Source: Bordetella parapertussis | GTDB lineage: Bacteria; Pseudomonadota; Gammaproteobacteria; Burkholderiales; Burkholderiaceae_C | Direction: 5' to 3' | Assembly (NCBI GenBank): GCA_945900695.1 | Contig: CAMDJU010000022.1 | Coordinates: 1-18,343 of the forward strand | Length of the DNA stretch: 18,343 bases | Shown: positions 1 through 6,218 of the stretch, one piece after another | Layout: each line of letters starts with the position of its first letter | Numbering within the stretch: position 1 is the first letter of the stretch | Position numbers and translations under genes: made by a program | Notes under the pieces: generated by a model | Told to the model about the DNA's origin: nothing | Database searches by the model: none | The model's input: the letters and a program-made list of their open reading frames with translations, nothing else

Positions 1-116
1 CCAATTTCACCCAAGGCCGAGGCTTGCTCCAGCACGGTGACGCGAAAGCCTTTTTGCAACAGGGCCAGGGCTGCGCTCAGTCCACCCAAGCCGGCACCAA
101 TGATGCAGATGTTCAT
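1..116 (-). CDS. FAD-dependent oxidoreductase/monooxygenase, N-terminal fragment (continues past left edge)
   Basis: Only the first 38 codons are present, read leftwards from the ATG at 116. The peptide opens MNICIIGAGLGGLSAALALL and goes on to an acidic VTVLEQ strand end. This is the classic dinucleotide-binding Rossmann fold: GxGxxG at residues 7-12 and a Glu about 20 residues later that would hold the FAD ribose. The pattern fits class A flavoprotein monooxygenases (salicylate hydroxylase/UbiH type), but other FAD oxidoreductases begin the same way. The start codon shares four bases (ATGA) with the stop of the 40-codon ORF upstream, so translation is probably coupled and the gene sits last in a minus-strand operon with a Bug protein. 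The substrate cannot be judged from this fragment. Confidence 0.75.
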   Translation of the reverse strand, partial: MNICIIGAGLGGLSAALALLQKGFRVTVLEQASALGEI

Positions 117-235
117 TGGTCAATGCGGGGCTTGAGACAAGGCTGCGCCATCGCCAAGGGTGCTCCCAGCACCCAGGCCAACGCAGGCCATGAACCAGCC
201 CACATCCGTGCTGAAGCTGTGGTGATGGGTTTCAT
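113..235 (-). CDS. Possible 40-residue small ORF resembling a signal peptide or single membrane segment
   Basis: The ATG at 235 lies four bases after the stop of the Bug/TctC gene, and the TGA overlaps the start of the flavoprotein gene as ATGA, so the ORF exactly fills the space between two genes. The product starts MKPITTASARMW, then has a hydrophobic stretch (about residues 12-30) ending APLAMAQ, which looks like a signal-peptidase I site. Only about ten residues follow. It could be a small exported or membrane peptide, a translation-coupling ORF, or the surviving front end of a decayed periplasmic protein gene. I recognise no family. The tight packing favours translation; the short length argues for caution. 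Confidence 0.35.
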   Translation of the reverse strand: MKPITTASARMWAGSWPALAWVLGAPLAMAQPCLKPRIDQ

Positions 236-239
236 CGGG

Positions 240-1217
240 TCATTCCAATTTGATGTTGGCTTTTTGGATCGTGGCCTTCCAGACACGGATCTCATCGTCC
301 ACACGGCGTGTTTGCTCTGCAGGCGTCGATGTGACCGCGCGGGCACCCTGGGCGATGAAAGAGTCGCGCAAGCGGGGCTTCTCGGCGGCCTTGGCGATTT
401 CTTGGTTCAGGCGCTGCAACACCGCAGCGGGTGTGCCTGCGGGTGCAGCCACACCCCACCAGTAAGACATGTTGTAGTCACCAAAGCCCTGTTCGGCGAA
501 GGTTGGCACCTGCGGCAGCAAAGCGCTGCGCTCTTTGCCCGAGACGCCAAAACCTTGTACGCGTCCACTGCGCACATGCGGCATGCCGCTGGCCAAACTG
601 GCAATGGTGATGTCGAGCCGCCCCGCGATCACCTCGGCAATGGCAGCGGCCACCCCCTTGTAAGGCACATGGGTCATCTTGGTGCCCGTCACGCTCAAAA
701 ACAACTCGGTGGCCAAATGCGCCGATGAGCCCTGCCCGCCAGAGCCGAACATGAAATCCATCGGTTTGGCGCGCGCTGCGTCCACCAACTGCGTTACTGT
801 TTTGGCAGGCAATTCTGCGCGAGCGATCATGATCGATGGGGACTCGGCAATGGCGCTGATCTGGGAAAAATCTTTTTGCGGGTCAAAGGGCAAGCGCGGG
901 TACAAACCAGCGGCCATGACAAACGAGTTGTCGGTCAGCAGCAGGGTGTGGCCATCGGGGGCAGACTTGGCCACCGCATCGGCGCCAATGGTGCCGCCCG
1001 CACCGCCCTTGTTTTCGACGACCACCTGTTGGCCCAATTGTTCTGACAGCTCAACGGCCAAGGCCCGCGCGGACAAATCGGTGAACGAACCCGGCGCAAA
1101 GGGCACGACGATGCGCAAAGTCTTGGTCGGCCAGTTGGACTGGGCTTGGGCCCATGGCATCAGCCCGCAGGCCAGTGCCGACAAAGTCAGTTGAAAAAAG
1201 TGGCGCTTGAGATTCAT
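240..1217 (-). CDS. Bug/TctC-family periplasmic solute-binding protein (copy 1)
   Basis: A 325-residue protein of the Bordetella uptake gene (Bug) family, the extracytoplasmic receptors of tripartite tricarboxylate transporters, which bind carboxylates and other small organic solutes. The first 25 residues form a signal peptide (MNLKRHFF, hydrophobic core, cleavage likely after AQA). The mature part shows family hallmarks in order: WPTKTLRIVVPFAPG near the N-terminus with the TD ligand-loop motif, GGAGGTIGADAVAKSAPDGHTLL, THVPYKGVAAAI and a C-terminal PAEQTRRVDDEIRVW helix. Length is typical. The ATG at 1217 was chosen because it begins the signal peptide and has an AGGACC-like ribosome site about 8 bases upstream; the reading frame stays open further upstream without meaningful sequence. 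It lies 40 bases after the SBP gene in the same direction. No TctA or TctB gene is visible, and Bug proteins are often orphans. The ligand is unknown. Confidence 0.93.
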   Translation of the reverse strand: MNLKRHFFQLTLSALACGLMPWAQAQSNWPTKTLRIVVPFAPGSFTDLSARALAVELSEQLGQQVVVENKGGAGGTIGADAVAKSAPDGHTLLLTDNSFVMAAGLYPRLPFDPQKDFSQISAIAESPSIMIARAELPAKTVTQLVDAARAKPMDFMFGSGGQGSSAHLATELFLSVTGTKMTHVPYKGVAAAIAEVIAGRLDITIASLASGMPHVRSGRVQGFGVSGKERSALLPQVPTFAEQGFGDYNMSYWWGVAAPAGTPAAVLQRLNQEIAKAAEKPRLRDSFIAQGARAVTSTPAEQTRRVDDEIRVWKATIQKANIKLE

Positions 1218-1257
1218 AAAAGGTCCTATCAAAACAAAAAAATCGACGGGCTGCGCA

Positions 1258-2235
1258 TCATGCCAGAAGCAGTCGGCGCCAATCTTGGCGCAGGGCCTCA
1301 CGCGCCTGGGGCTCCAGCCAAGGCGCAAAACCGTCGTCGATCGGCAGCGGCTCCACCACCATGGCCGGCAATCCATCGCTTTGGCCAAGGTCCTGCAAAG
1401 GGAACAAGCCATCTTGGCGCATGCAGTCTTGACCCGCGGGGGAGAGTAAAAAATCCACAAAGCAAGCCGCCTGCTCTGGATGCGGCGCACTTTTCGGAAT
1501 CAAAGCCACCCGCGAGACACCCAATCGAGGCGTGGGGCTGGTGCAAACTGCCAACTGAGGGTGGGCCACCACAGCGCGGGCCGCAAAAGCGCCCAACACC
1601 GGGAAGGCCAGCACTGCGCGCTGGGCCACCAAAGCCTGCACCAACGGCGGATTGGACCCGTGGCCTTGCACCCCAAGGTCTGCTGCCAAACGGATAAAGC
1701 GCTCAAAGCTGTCGCCTTGCGCACGGGCCACCAGCATGGCCAAAAAACCCATGCCATTGGTTTCGATGTCCAAACAAGCCATGCGCTGGCGCAGCAAGTC
1801 TGGTCGCTGCTGCATCAAGTCAGCCAACTCCTTCAATGTGCTGATCCCATCTTGCGGGCCCAAATACTGGGTGTGGCGCAAACCCACCAAGGGCTCCAGC
1901 GTGGTGCAAAACGCCAAGTCTTGGTAGCGCGCCCAGTTGGGCAAGGCATGGGCATGGGCACTGCGGTGGGGCCTGGCATGCCCCAAGCGCACCAAGTCCA
2001 TTTGCAAATCCATGGCCGAGCTCCAGATCACATCGGGCAGCCCTTCGCCGCGCTGGTGCAAGCCCAAATAGTGGGTGTGCAAGTCGGTGCTGACGCCATC
2101 GACAAATTGCAAACTCACCCCGGGTTGGGCCTTGGCAAATCCTGCCAACAACGAGTGGCAAAAGGGCTTGAATGCCGCCGAATAAACCACCAAATTGGCA
2201 GCGGGGTCGTGGGGAACGGGGCCTGGGGTTTGCAT
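1258..2235 (-). CDS. ABC-type extracellular solute-binding protein lacking a signal peptide
   Basis: A 325-residue protein with the fold of iron(III)/thiamine/2-aminoethylphosphonate-type binding proteins. It has LVVYSAAFKPFCHSLLAGF at the N-terminus (the usual first strand and helix), a PDVIWSSAMDLQMDLVRLG segment, and the C-terminal pattern in which ALIPKSAPHPEQAACFVDFLLSPAGQ precedes the final helices. The protein begins directly with the mature domain: only 15 residues precede the first strand, none hydrophobic. The frame is closed by a TAG at 2266-2268 with no ATG, GTG or TTG between it and 2235, so an overlooked signal peptide in this frame is excluded. It may be a cytoplasmic ligand sensor, a product that lost its leader, or a piece that was once joined to a sensor kinase. 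It is the first visible gene of the minus-strand unit with the Bug protein. Its ligand is unknown. Confidence 0.8.
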   Translation of the reverse strand: MQTPGPVPHDPAANLVVYSAAFKPFCHSLLAGFAKAQPGVSLQFVDGVSTDLHTHYLGLHQRGEGLPDVIWSSAMDLQMDLVRLGHARPHRSAHAHALPNWARYQDLAFCTTLEPLVGLRHTQYLGPQDGISTLKELADLMQQRPDLLRQRMACLDIETNGMGFLAMLVARAQGDSFERFIRLAADLGVQGHGSNPPLVQALVAQRAVLAFPVLGAFAARAVVAHPQLAVCTSPTPRLGVSRVALIPKSAPHPEQAACFVDFLLSPAGQDCMRQDGLFPLQDLGQSDGLPAMVVEPLPIDDGFAPWLEPQAREALRQDWRRLLLA

Positions 2236-2290
2236 GTGCCAATGGTGATGAAGCTGTCTCCCATCCTACCCTGTGCGCGGGTTTAAGGGG

Positions 2291-2319
2291 TTCATTTGCC
2301 CTCTGAAATCTGCTATCTT
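2291..2319 (+). promoter_or_regulatory. Possible sigma70 promoter for the CoA-transferase gene
   Basis: In the 116-base divergent space before the CoA-transferase there is an extended -10 (TG at 2311-2312, TATCTT at 2314-2319). Seventeen bases upstream lies a weak -35, TTCATT (2291-2296), matching consensus at three positions. The start codon follows 33 bases later. The call rests on motif matching only; no operator was recognised. Confidence 0.3.
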
Positions 2320-2351
2320 GGGTGATCTTGAAAAATCCTTAGGCGACGCGC

Positions 2352-3524
2352 ATGAACCCCGAAGCTTCCCCCACCCACCCAGGTCCCTTGAGTGGGCTGC
2401 GCGTCATTGAACTGGGACAGATTTTGGCGGGTCCCTTTGCCGGGGCCATCTTTGCTGACCTGGGTGCCGAGGTGCTCAAAATCGAGCGCGTGGATGGCGG
2501 CGACGATGGTCGGCGCATGGGCCCCGTGTTTCGCGGAGGAGACGCGCTGAACTTTCATTTGTTCAACCGCGGTAAAAAATCCTTGGCCCTGGACCTGAAA
2601 AGCGAAGCGGGATTGGCCGCGTTTGAGCGCTTGGTGGCCAGTGCCGACATCTTGATTCACAACCTGCGTCCGGGCGTGACCCACGACATGGGCATCGACG
2701 GGACCAGCCTGTGCCAACGCCATCCCCGCTTGATTTACGGTGAGATATCGGCTTTTGGCCACACCGGCCCGATGCAATTTCGCCCTGGCTACGAGCCTTT
2801 GTTGCAAGCCTTCAGTGGCTTGTCCAGCACCAACGGCGGACCCGACGACCCGCCCATGCGCTTGGGGGCATCGGTGGTGGACCAAGGCACGGGGATGTGG
2901 GTGGTGATTGGCACCCTGGCCATGCTGCAGCAGCGCCACCTGACGGGGCGTGGCGGGGTGCTGCACTCGTCGTTGCTAGAGACCGCCCTGACCTGGAACG
3001 CGCAAAAGTCCGAGGCGCTGATCCACGAAGGGCGTGAACCCATGCGCCACGCCTCGGGGCACAGCGGCTTTGTGCCCTATGAAGCCTTTGACACGCTCGA
3101 TGGACCCTTGCTGATTTGCTGCGGCAACGACCGCTTGTTTGCCAAACTGGCTGAAGTGGTGGGCCATGCCACATGGGCTGAGGATGTGCGCTTTGCCACC
3201 AACCGCGCGCGCCTTGCCCACAAAGACCTGCTGCTGGAGAACTTGCGCGTCGTTCTGCGCACGCAATCGCGGGACCACTGGCAAGCGCAATTTTTGGCGG
3301 TGGGCGTGCCCTGTTCACCCGTGCACACCGTGGCCGAGGCCTTGGCACAAGCGCAGGTGCAAGCCCTGGGCCTGCGCGTGCCCGTGCCGGGTCAAGGCTA
3401 CGACTTGCATGGCCTGCCCTTGCTGTTTGATGGCCAGCGGCTGCCTTTGGGCGGGCCAGTGCCCCACTTGGGACAGCACAACAACGAATTTCAACTGCCC
3501 CCCACGGAGCCCGAGCATGGCTGA
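2352..3524 (+). CDS. Class III CoA-transferase (CaiB/BaiF family)
   Basis: A 390-residue protein of family III CoA-transferases, which move CoA between a CoA thioester and a free carboxylate through an aspartyl-CoA intermediate (formyl-CoA:oxalate, succinyl-CoA:mesaconate and similar enzymes). The N-terminus LSGLRVIELGQILAGPFAG with ADLGAEVLKIER is the family signature. The GKKSLALDLKSEAG and LIHNLRPG blocks follow. The expected nucleophile is Asp177 in the ASVVDQGTGM motif, and HSSLLETAL follows as the family usually shows. Length is normal. The ATG at 2352 has a TAGG element about 8 bases upstream. It is divergent from the SBP/Bug unit and followed by a small ORF and a cupin. In this setting it probably activates an organic acid from the pathway, but acyl donor and acceptor cannot be told from sequence; several substrates occur in this family. 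Confidence 0.93.
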   Translation: MNPEASPTHPGPLSGLRVIELGQILAGPFAGAIFADLGAEVLKIERVDGGDDGRRMGPVFRGGDALNFHLFNRGKKSLALDLKSEAGLAAFERLVASADILIHNLRPGVTHDMGIDGTSLCQRHPRLIYGEISAFGHTGPMQFRPGYEPLLQAFSGLSSTNGGPDDPPMRLGASVVDQGTGMWVVIGTLAMLQQRHLTGRGGVLHSSLLETALTWNAQKSEALIHEGREPMRHASGHSGFVPYEAFDTLDGPLLICCGNDRLFAKLAEVVGHATWAEDVRFATNRARLAHKDLLLENLRVVLRTQSRDHWQAQFLAVGVPCSPVHTVAEALAQAQVQALGLRVPVPGQGYDLHGLPLLFDGQRLPLGGPVPHLGQHNNEFQLPPTEPEHG

Positions 3525-3609
3525 CTTTCCTTCGCACATCCACACCCATGAAGCGGGCCCGCTCGAGGGTTTTCAAATCGAGCCCGAACAAGCACCCAAC
3601 CCCCATTGA
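3517..3609 (+). CDS. Possible 30-residue ORF overlapping the CoA-transferase stop
   Basis: The ATG at 3517 lies inside the last codons of the CoA-transferase (shared ATGGCTGA), with a GGAG about 9 bases upstream. It runs to a TGA at 3607, just before the ribosome site of the cupin gene. The peptide is MADFPSHIHTHEAGPLEGFQ followed by a short acidic, proline-containing tail. It has no hydrophobic segment and matches no family I know. It could be a coupling ORF that hands ribosomes to the cupin gene, a real small protein, or chance: 30 open codons are not rare. Confidence 0.2.
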   Translation: MADFPSHIHTHEAGPLEGFQIEPEQAPNPH

Positions 3610-3628
3610 ATTTGCAAGGAGAGCCCTG

Positions 3629-3907
3629 ATGAGCGAAATGACCTTTGATGCCTTCACAGCCCAATCGCTGGATGAGGGCTTTGATGAAGTGCTGGTGCGG
3701 GAGTGGCCCGCCGATGTGGTCCTGGACACCCACACCCATCCCTTTGATGCCAGTGTGCATGTGGTGCGCGGGAACTACAGCCTCACTGTGGGCGACCAGG
3801 TGCGCCAATTGCAAGCTGGCGACAGCTTTCGTCTGGCGCGCAACGTGCCCCATGCGGAGCACTATGGGCCCGAAGGCGCCACCATTTGGGTGGCCCGCGC
3901 CAACTGA
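3629..3907 (+). CDS. Small single-domain cupin protein
   Basis: A 92-residue, single-domain cupin. Motif 1 is seen as HTHPFDASVHVVRG (residues about 31-44) and motif 2 as AGDSFRLARNVPHAEH. The two His of HxH and the motif-2 His are present, but the position that normally carries the metal-binding Glu is Ala (with an Asp just before it), so metal binding may be altered or absent. The frame is open from 3548; the ATG at 3629 is preferred because a strong AAGGAGAG ribosome site ends five bases upstream and the cupin fold starts there. It follows the CoA-transferase in the same direction. Function is unknown: small cupins near catabolic genes may be isomerases, decarboxylase helpers or ligand sensors. 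Confidence 0.8.
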   Translation: MSEMTFDAFTAQSLDEGFDEVLVREWPADVVLDTHTHPFDASVHVVRGNYSLTVGDQVRQLQAGDSFRLARNVPHAEHYGPEGATIWVARAN

Positions 3908-3937
3908 GGTGCCATCACCCAGGCACTGCTCGCCGGG

Positions 3938-4111
3938 TTAAAACAAAAAAATAAAAATCAGCACCAACTGGGTGGCGTAGATGATGATCAAGCAAAGCTT
4001 GTACAAGTCTTTCAGCGACTCGATGGCGAAAACCATTTTTTTGTCCACATACCAGTAGGCCACACCGCACACCAACGTGACGGCCACAAAGATCAAGCCA
4101 ATGATGGACAT
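3938..4111 (-). CDS. 57-residue small membrane protein with two predicted helices
   Basis: Read on the minus strand from the ATG at 4111 to a TAA at 3938. The product has two hydrophobic segments, about residues 2-20 (opening MSIIGLIFVAVTLVCGVAYW) and 38-57 (LCLIIIYATQLVLIFIFLF). A short charged linker containing DKK, ESLKD and YK joins them, predicting a helical hairpin in the inner membrane. An in-frame TGA 27 bases upstream excludes a longer form. No clear ribosome site is seen, which lowers confidence; the organised hydrophobic-charged-hydrophobic pattern raises it. It lies 129 bases downstream of the FAH-family gene, convergent with the cupin gene. No family recognised. It could be a small regulator or accessory of a transporter, or a remnant of a larger membrane protein. 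Confidence 0.5.
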   Translation of the reverse strand: MSIIGLIFVAVTLVCGVAYWYVDKKMVFAIESLKDLYKLCLIIIYATQLVLIFIFLF

Positions 4112-4240
4112 TTGAAGGTCAAAAAGGTTTTGATCGCCTCAAGCCGAGCGTCATTGCTGCAAGGTGAACGCATTCTTTTGAAAGACCACAAGTCAATGCG
4201 TCACCAAAAGCAGCAGGACGTCATCATTTGCGATGCAGGT

Positions 4241-5218
4241 TTAATCCAAAATATGAATCGGCAAGGTGGGCACTTGCAGCACATGGGGGGCAACGATGGT
4301 GTTGGTCAACACACCCAAGCCGATGACCTCCAACTCCATCACATCTCCATGCTTGAGGAAGCGGCCCAACTCATTGCCGCACCCGCCACCCACGGTGCCA
4401 GAGCCAATCACCTCGCCGGCATAAAAAGTTTCTGAGTCAGAGGCGTGGCTGATGATGGCGGCAAAACTGTGCTGCATCTCCGCGCTGCTGCCGCGCGACC
4501 ACTCTTGGCCATTGACCCGGGCGATCATGGTCAAGGCCTGGGGGTCGGGCACCTCGTCAGCTGTGACCAACCACGGTCCCAAGGCATTGCCGGTGTCAAA
4601 GTCTTTGCCTTTGGATGGGCCCAGTCCGGTTTGCATTTCGATGTACTGGGCATCGCGGGCCGAAAAATCATTGAACACCATGTAACCAAAAACATAGCTG
4701 AGCGCTTGGTCAATGGGCACGTTTTTACCCGACCGGTTGGTAACGATGGCGACCTCCAACTCATAGTCAATCACCTGGGAATAGGCGGGCCACTCCACAG
4801 GCGAGTCGGTGCCCACGATGCTGAACACATTGCCTTTGTAATACACCGGCTTTTTGTACCAAGCGCTGGCCAACTGCACCGATGCAGGGTCCAGGCGTTC
4901 TTTGCCTTGACCAAACAAATAGCGGTTGGCACGTGATTGGCGCACGTGTTTTTCAAAGGCCAGGCAGTCGCGCAATCGGCGCGGTCTGGGCAGGGGGGCC
5001 ATCAGTGTCACGCTCGACAGCGGGTGCACATGTGCGGCCTTTTGGGCCAAAGCACGGGCTGCGTCCAAGCCCGCGGGGCCAGCGTCGATCAATGCCAGCA
5101 TGTCGCGGCAAGCGCCTGCAGGATCGGCAGCGGTCAGGTCAATCACCGAGGCCAGGTTTGCGCTCATGCAGCCCACATGTTCGGCCCCTTGGGGCGTGCG
5201 GAAGGTCACCAATTTCAT
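4241..5218 (-). CDS. Fumarylacetoacetate hydrolase (FAH) family protein
   Basis: A 325-residue member of the FAH superfamily, Mg/Ca-dependent enzymes that hydrolyse or decarboxylate beta-diketo or 2-keto acids, often late in aromatic degradation. The C-terminal catalytic domain shows the metal-binding DYELEVAIV (Glu153, Glu155), GYMVFNDFSARDAQ (Asp184), the KGKDFDTGNALGPWLVT loop (residues 203-219) and the GEVIGSGTVGGGCG turn. FEKHV near residue 89 carries a His that may correspond to the catalytic His of mammalian FAH. The N-terminal cap domain (MKLVTFRTPQGAEHVG to about residue 70) is of the long fumarylacetoacetase-like type. The gene is last in the Rieske-Bug-FAH operon, 40 bases after the Bug gene. 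Whether it is a fumarylpyruvate or fumarylacetoacetate hydrolase or another activity is open. Confidence 0.92.
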   Translation of the reverse strand: MKLVTFRTPQGAEHVGCMSANLASVIDLTAADPAGACRDMLALIDAGPAGLDAARALAQKAAHVHPLSSVTLMAPLPRPRRLRDCLAFEKHVRQSRANRYLFGQGKERLDPASVQLASAWYKKPVYYKGNVFSIVGTDSPVEWPAYSQVIDYELEVAIVTNRSGKNVPIDQALSYVFGYMVFNDFSARDAQYIEMQTGLGPSKGKDFDTGNALGPWLVTADEVPDPQALTMIARVNGQEWSRGSSAEMQHSFAAIISHASDSETFYAGEVIGSGTVGGGCGNELGRFLKHGDVMELEVIGLGVLTNTIVAPHVLQVPTLPIHILD

Positions 5219-5258
5219 GGGTCAGTCTTTCTGTGAAAAGAGGAAGGATAAATGGGAT

Positions 5259-6218
5259 TTACTGCACATTGAGCACAATGGTTTCGGAGAGTTTTTGGTA
5301 CTTGCGTTGATCGTCCGCCACCATGGCGACAAAGTCAGCCGGGCTGCCGCCAATGGTTTCGTAACCAATGTTTTCCAAAGCCGCTTTGACATCGGGCAAA
5401 GCCAAGGTCTTGTTCATTTCGGCATTGATGCGCTGGGCGATGCTGGCGGGTAAGCCGGCGGGGCCAAAAATGCCAATCCATTGATCGGGGATGGCAAAAC
5501 CCGGCACACCGGCTTGGGCCACCGTGGGGATGTCCAAGGCAGCCTTGGAGCGGCGCCCTTCCACAATTCCCAGCGCCCGCAATCGACCCGTTTTGATGTG
5601 CTGCAAGGTATCGGCCAACACAAAAATACCCACCTGGATCTGCCCACCGAGCAAGTCATTCATGGCGGGGCCGCCGCCTTTGTAGGGCACCGGCACCATG
5701 TCAATGCCGGTGGTGAACTTGAGCAAGTCACCGGCCAATTCTTGGGCCGATCCCGATGCAGCCACCCCATATGAGAGCTTGCCCGGGTTTTTCTTGGCGT
5801 AGGCAATCAACTCATTCAAGTTTTGCACCGGCAAGGACGGGTGCACCACGATGCAGCGGTTGTTGTAGGCGGCAGCAATGATGGGGGTGAAGTCTTTGAC
5901 CGCGTCGTAAGGCATTTTTTTATTAAAGAATGGCACGGTCAAGTGAGAGGCGGGGTTGAGCAACAAGGTGTATCCATCCGGTGCCGCTTTGGCCACATGA
6001 TCCGTGCCAATCACCGAGTTGCCGCCAGCCCGGTTGTCGATCACCACCGGCTGGCCCATGAAGCCAGAGAGCTTTTGCGCCACGATGCGCGCAAAGGCAT
6101 CGGTGGCACCACCGGCTTGATAGGCCACCACCAATTTGATGGGTCGTTGCGGGTAATTTTGGGCTTGGGCCATGATGGGAAAGATCAGGCACAGCAGGGT
6201 CAGCTTGAAAAAATTCAT
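5259..6218 (-). CDS. Bug/TctC-family periplasmic solute-binding protein (copy 2)
   Basis: A 319-residue Bug receptor. The signal peptide is short (MNFFKLTLLCLIFPIMAQAQ, cleavage likely after residue 19). The mature protein shows YPQRPIKLVVAYQAGGATD (ligand loop), AAPDGYTLLLNPASH, VPVPYKGGGPAMNDLLGGQI and the usual C-terminal helix near the FVAMVADDQRKYQ block. Its ATG overlaps the TGA of the Rieske gene as ATGA; with no strong ribosome site in front, it is probably translated by coupling. It is clearly diverged from the Bug protein at 240-1217, so they are unlikely to be a recent duplication. Lying between an oxygenase and an FAH enzyme, it most likely binds the substrate of that oxygenase in the periplasm; that is inference, and no TctAB genes are present here. 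Confidence 0.93.
   Translation of the reverse strand: MNFFKLTLLCLIFPIMAQAQNYPQRPIKLVVAYQAGGATDAFARIVAQKLSGFMGQPVVIDNRAGGNSVIGTDHVAKAAPDGYTLLLNPASHLTVPFFNKKMPYDAVKDFTPIIAAAYNNRCIVVHPSLPVQNLNELIAYAKKNPGKLSYGVAASGSAQELAGDLLKFTTGIDMVPVPYKGGGPAMNDLLGGQIQVGIFVLADTLQHIKTGRLRALGIVEGRRSKAALDIPTVAQAGVPGFAIPDQWIGIFGPAGLPASIAQRINAEMNKTLALPDVKAALENIGYETIGGSPADFVAMVADDQRKYQKLSETIVLNVQ

Noticed and set aside
24..728. A 234-codon plus-strand frame opposite the flavoprotein start and Bug gene
   Set aside because: It runs antisense to recognised Rossmann and Bug motifs and has no motifs of its own.
1480..2286. A 268-codon plus-strand frame opposite the solute-binding protein
   Set aside because: His/Gln-rich shadow of a recognised gene.
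2812..3735. A 307-codon minus-strand frame opposite the CoA-transferase
   Set aside because: The product is Arg/Ala/Pro/Ser-rich and unlike any family, while the plus strand has a complete CoA-transferase with its catalytic Asp.
240..3907. Bug pair and cupin pair as recent duplications
   Set aside because: The two Bug proteins and the two cupins differ widely in sequence and length, so they look like independent family members.
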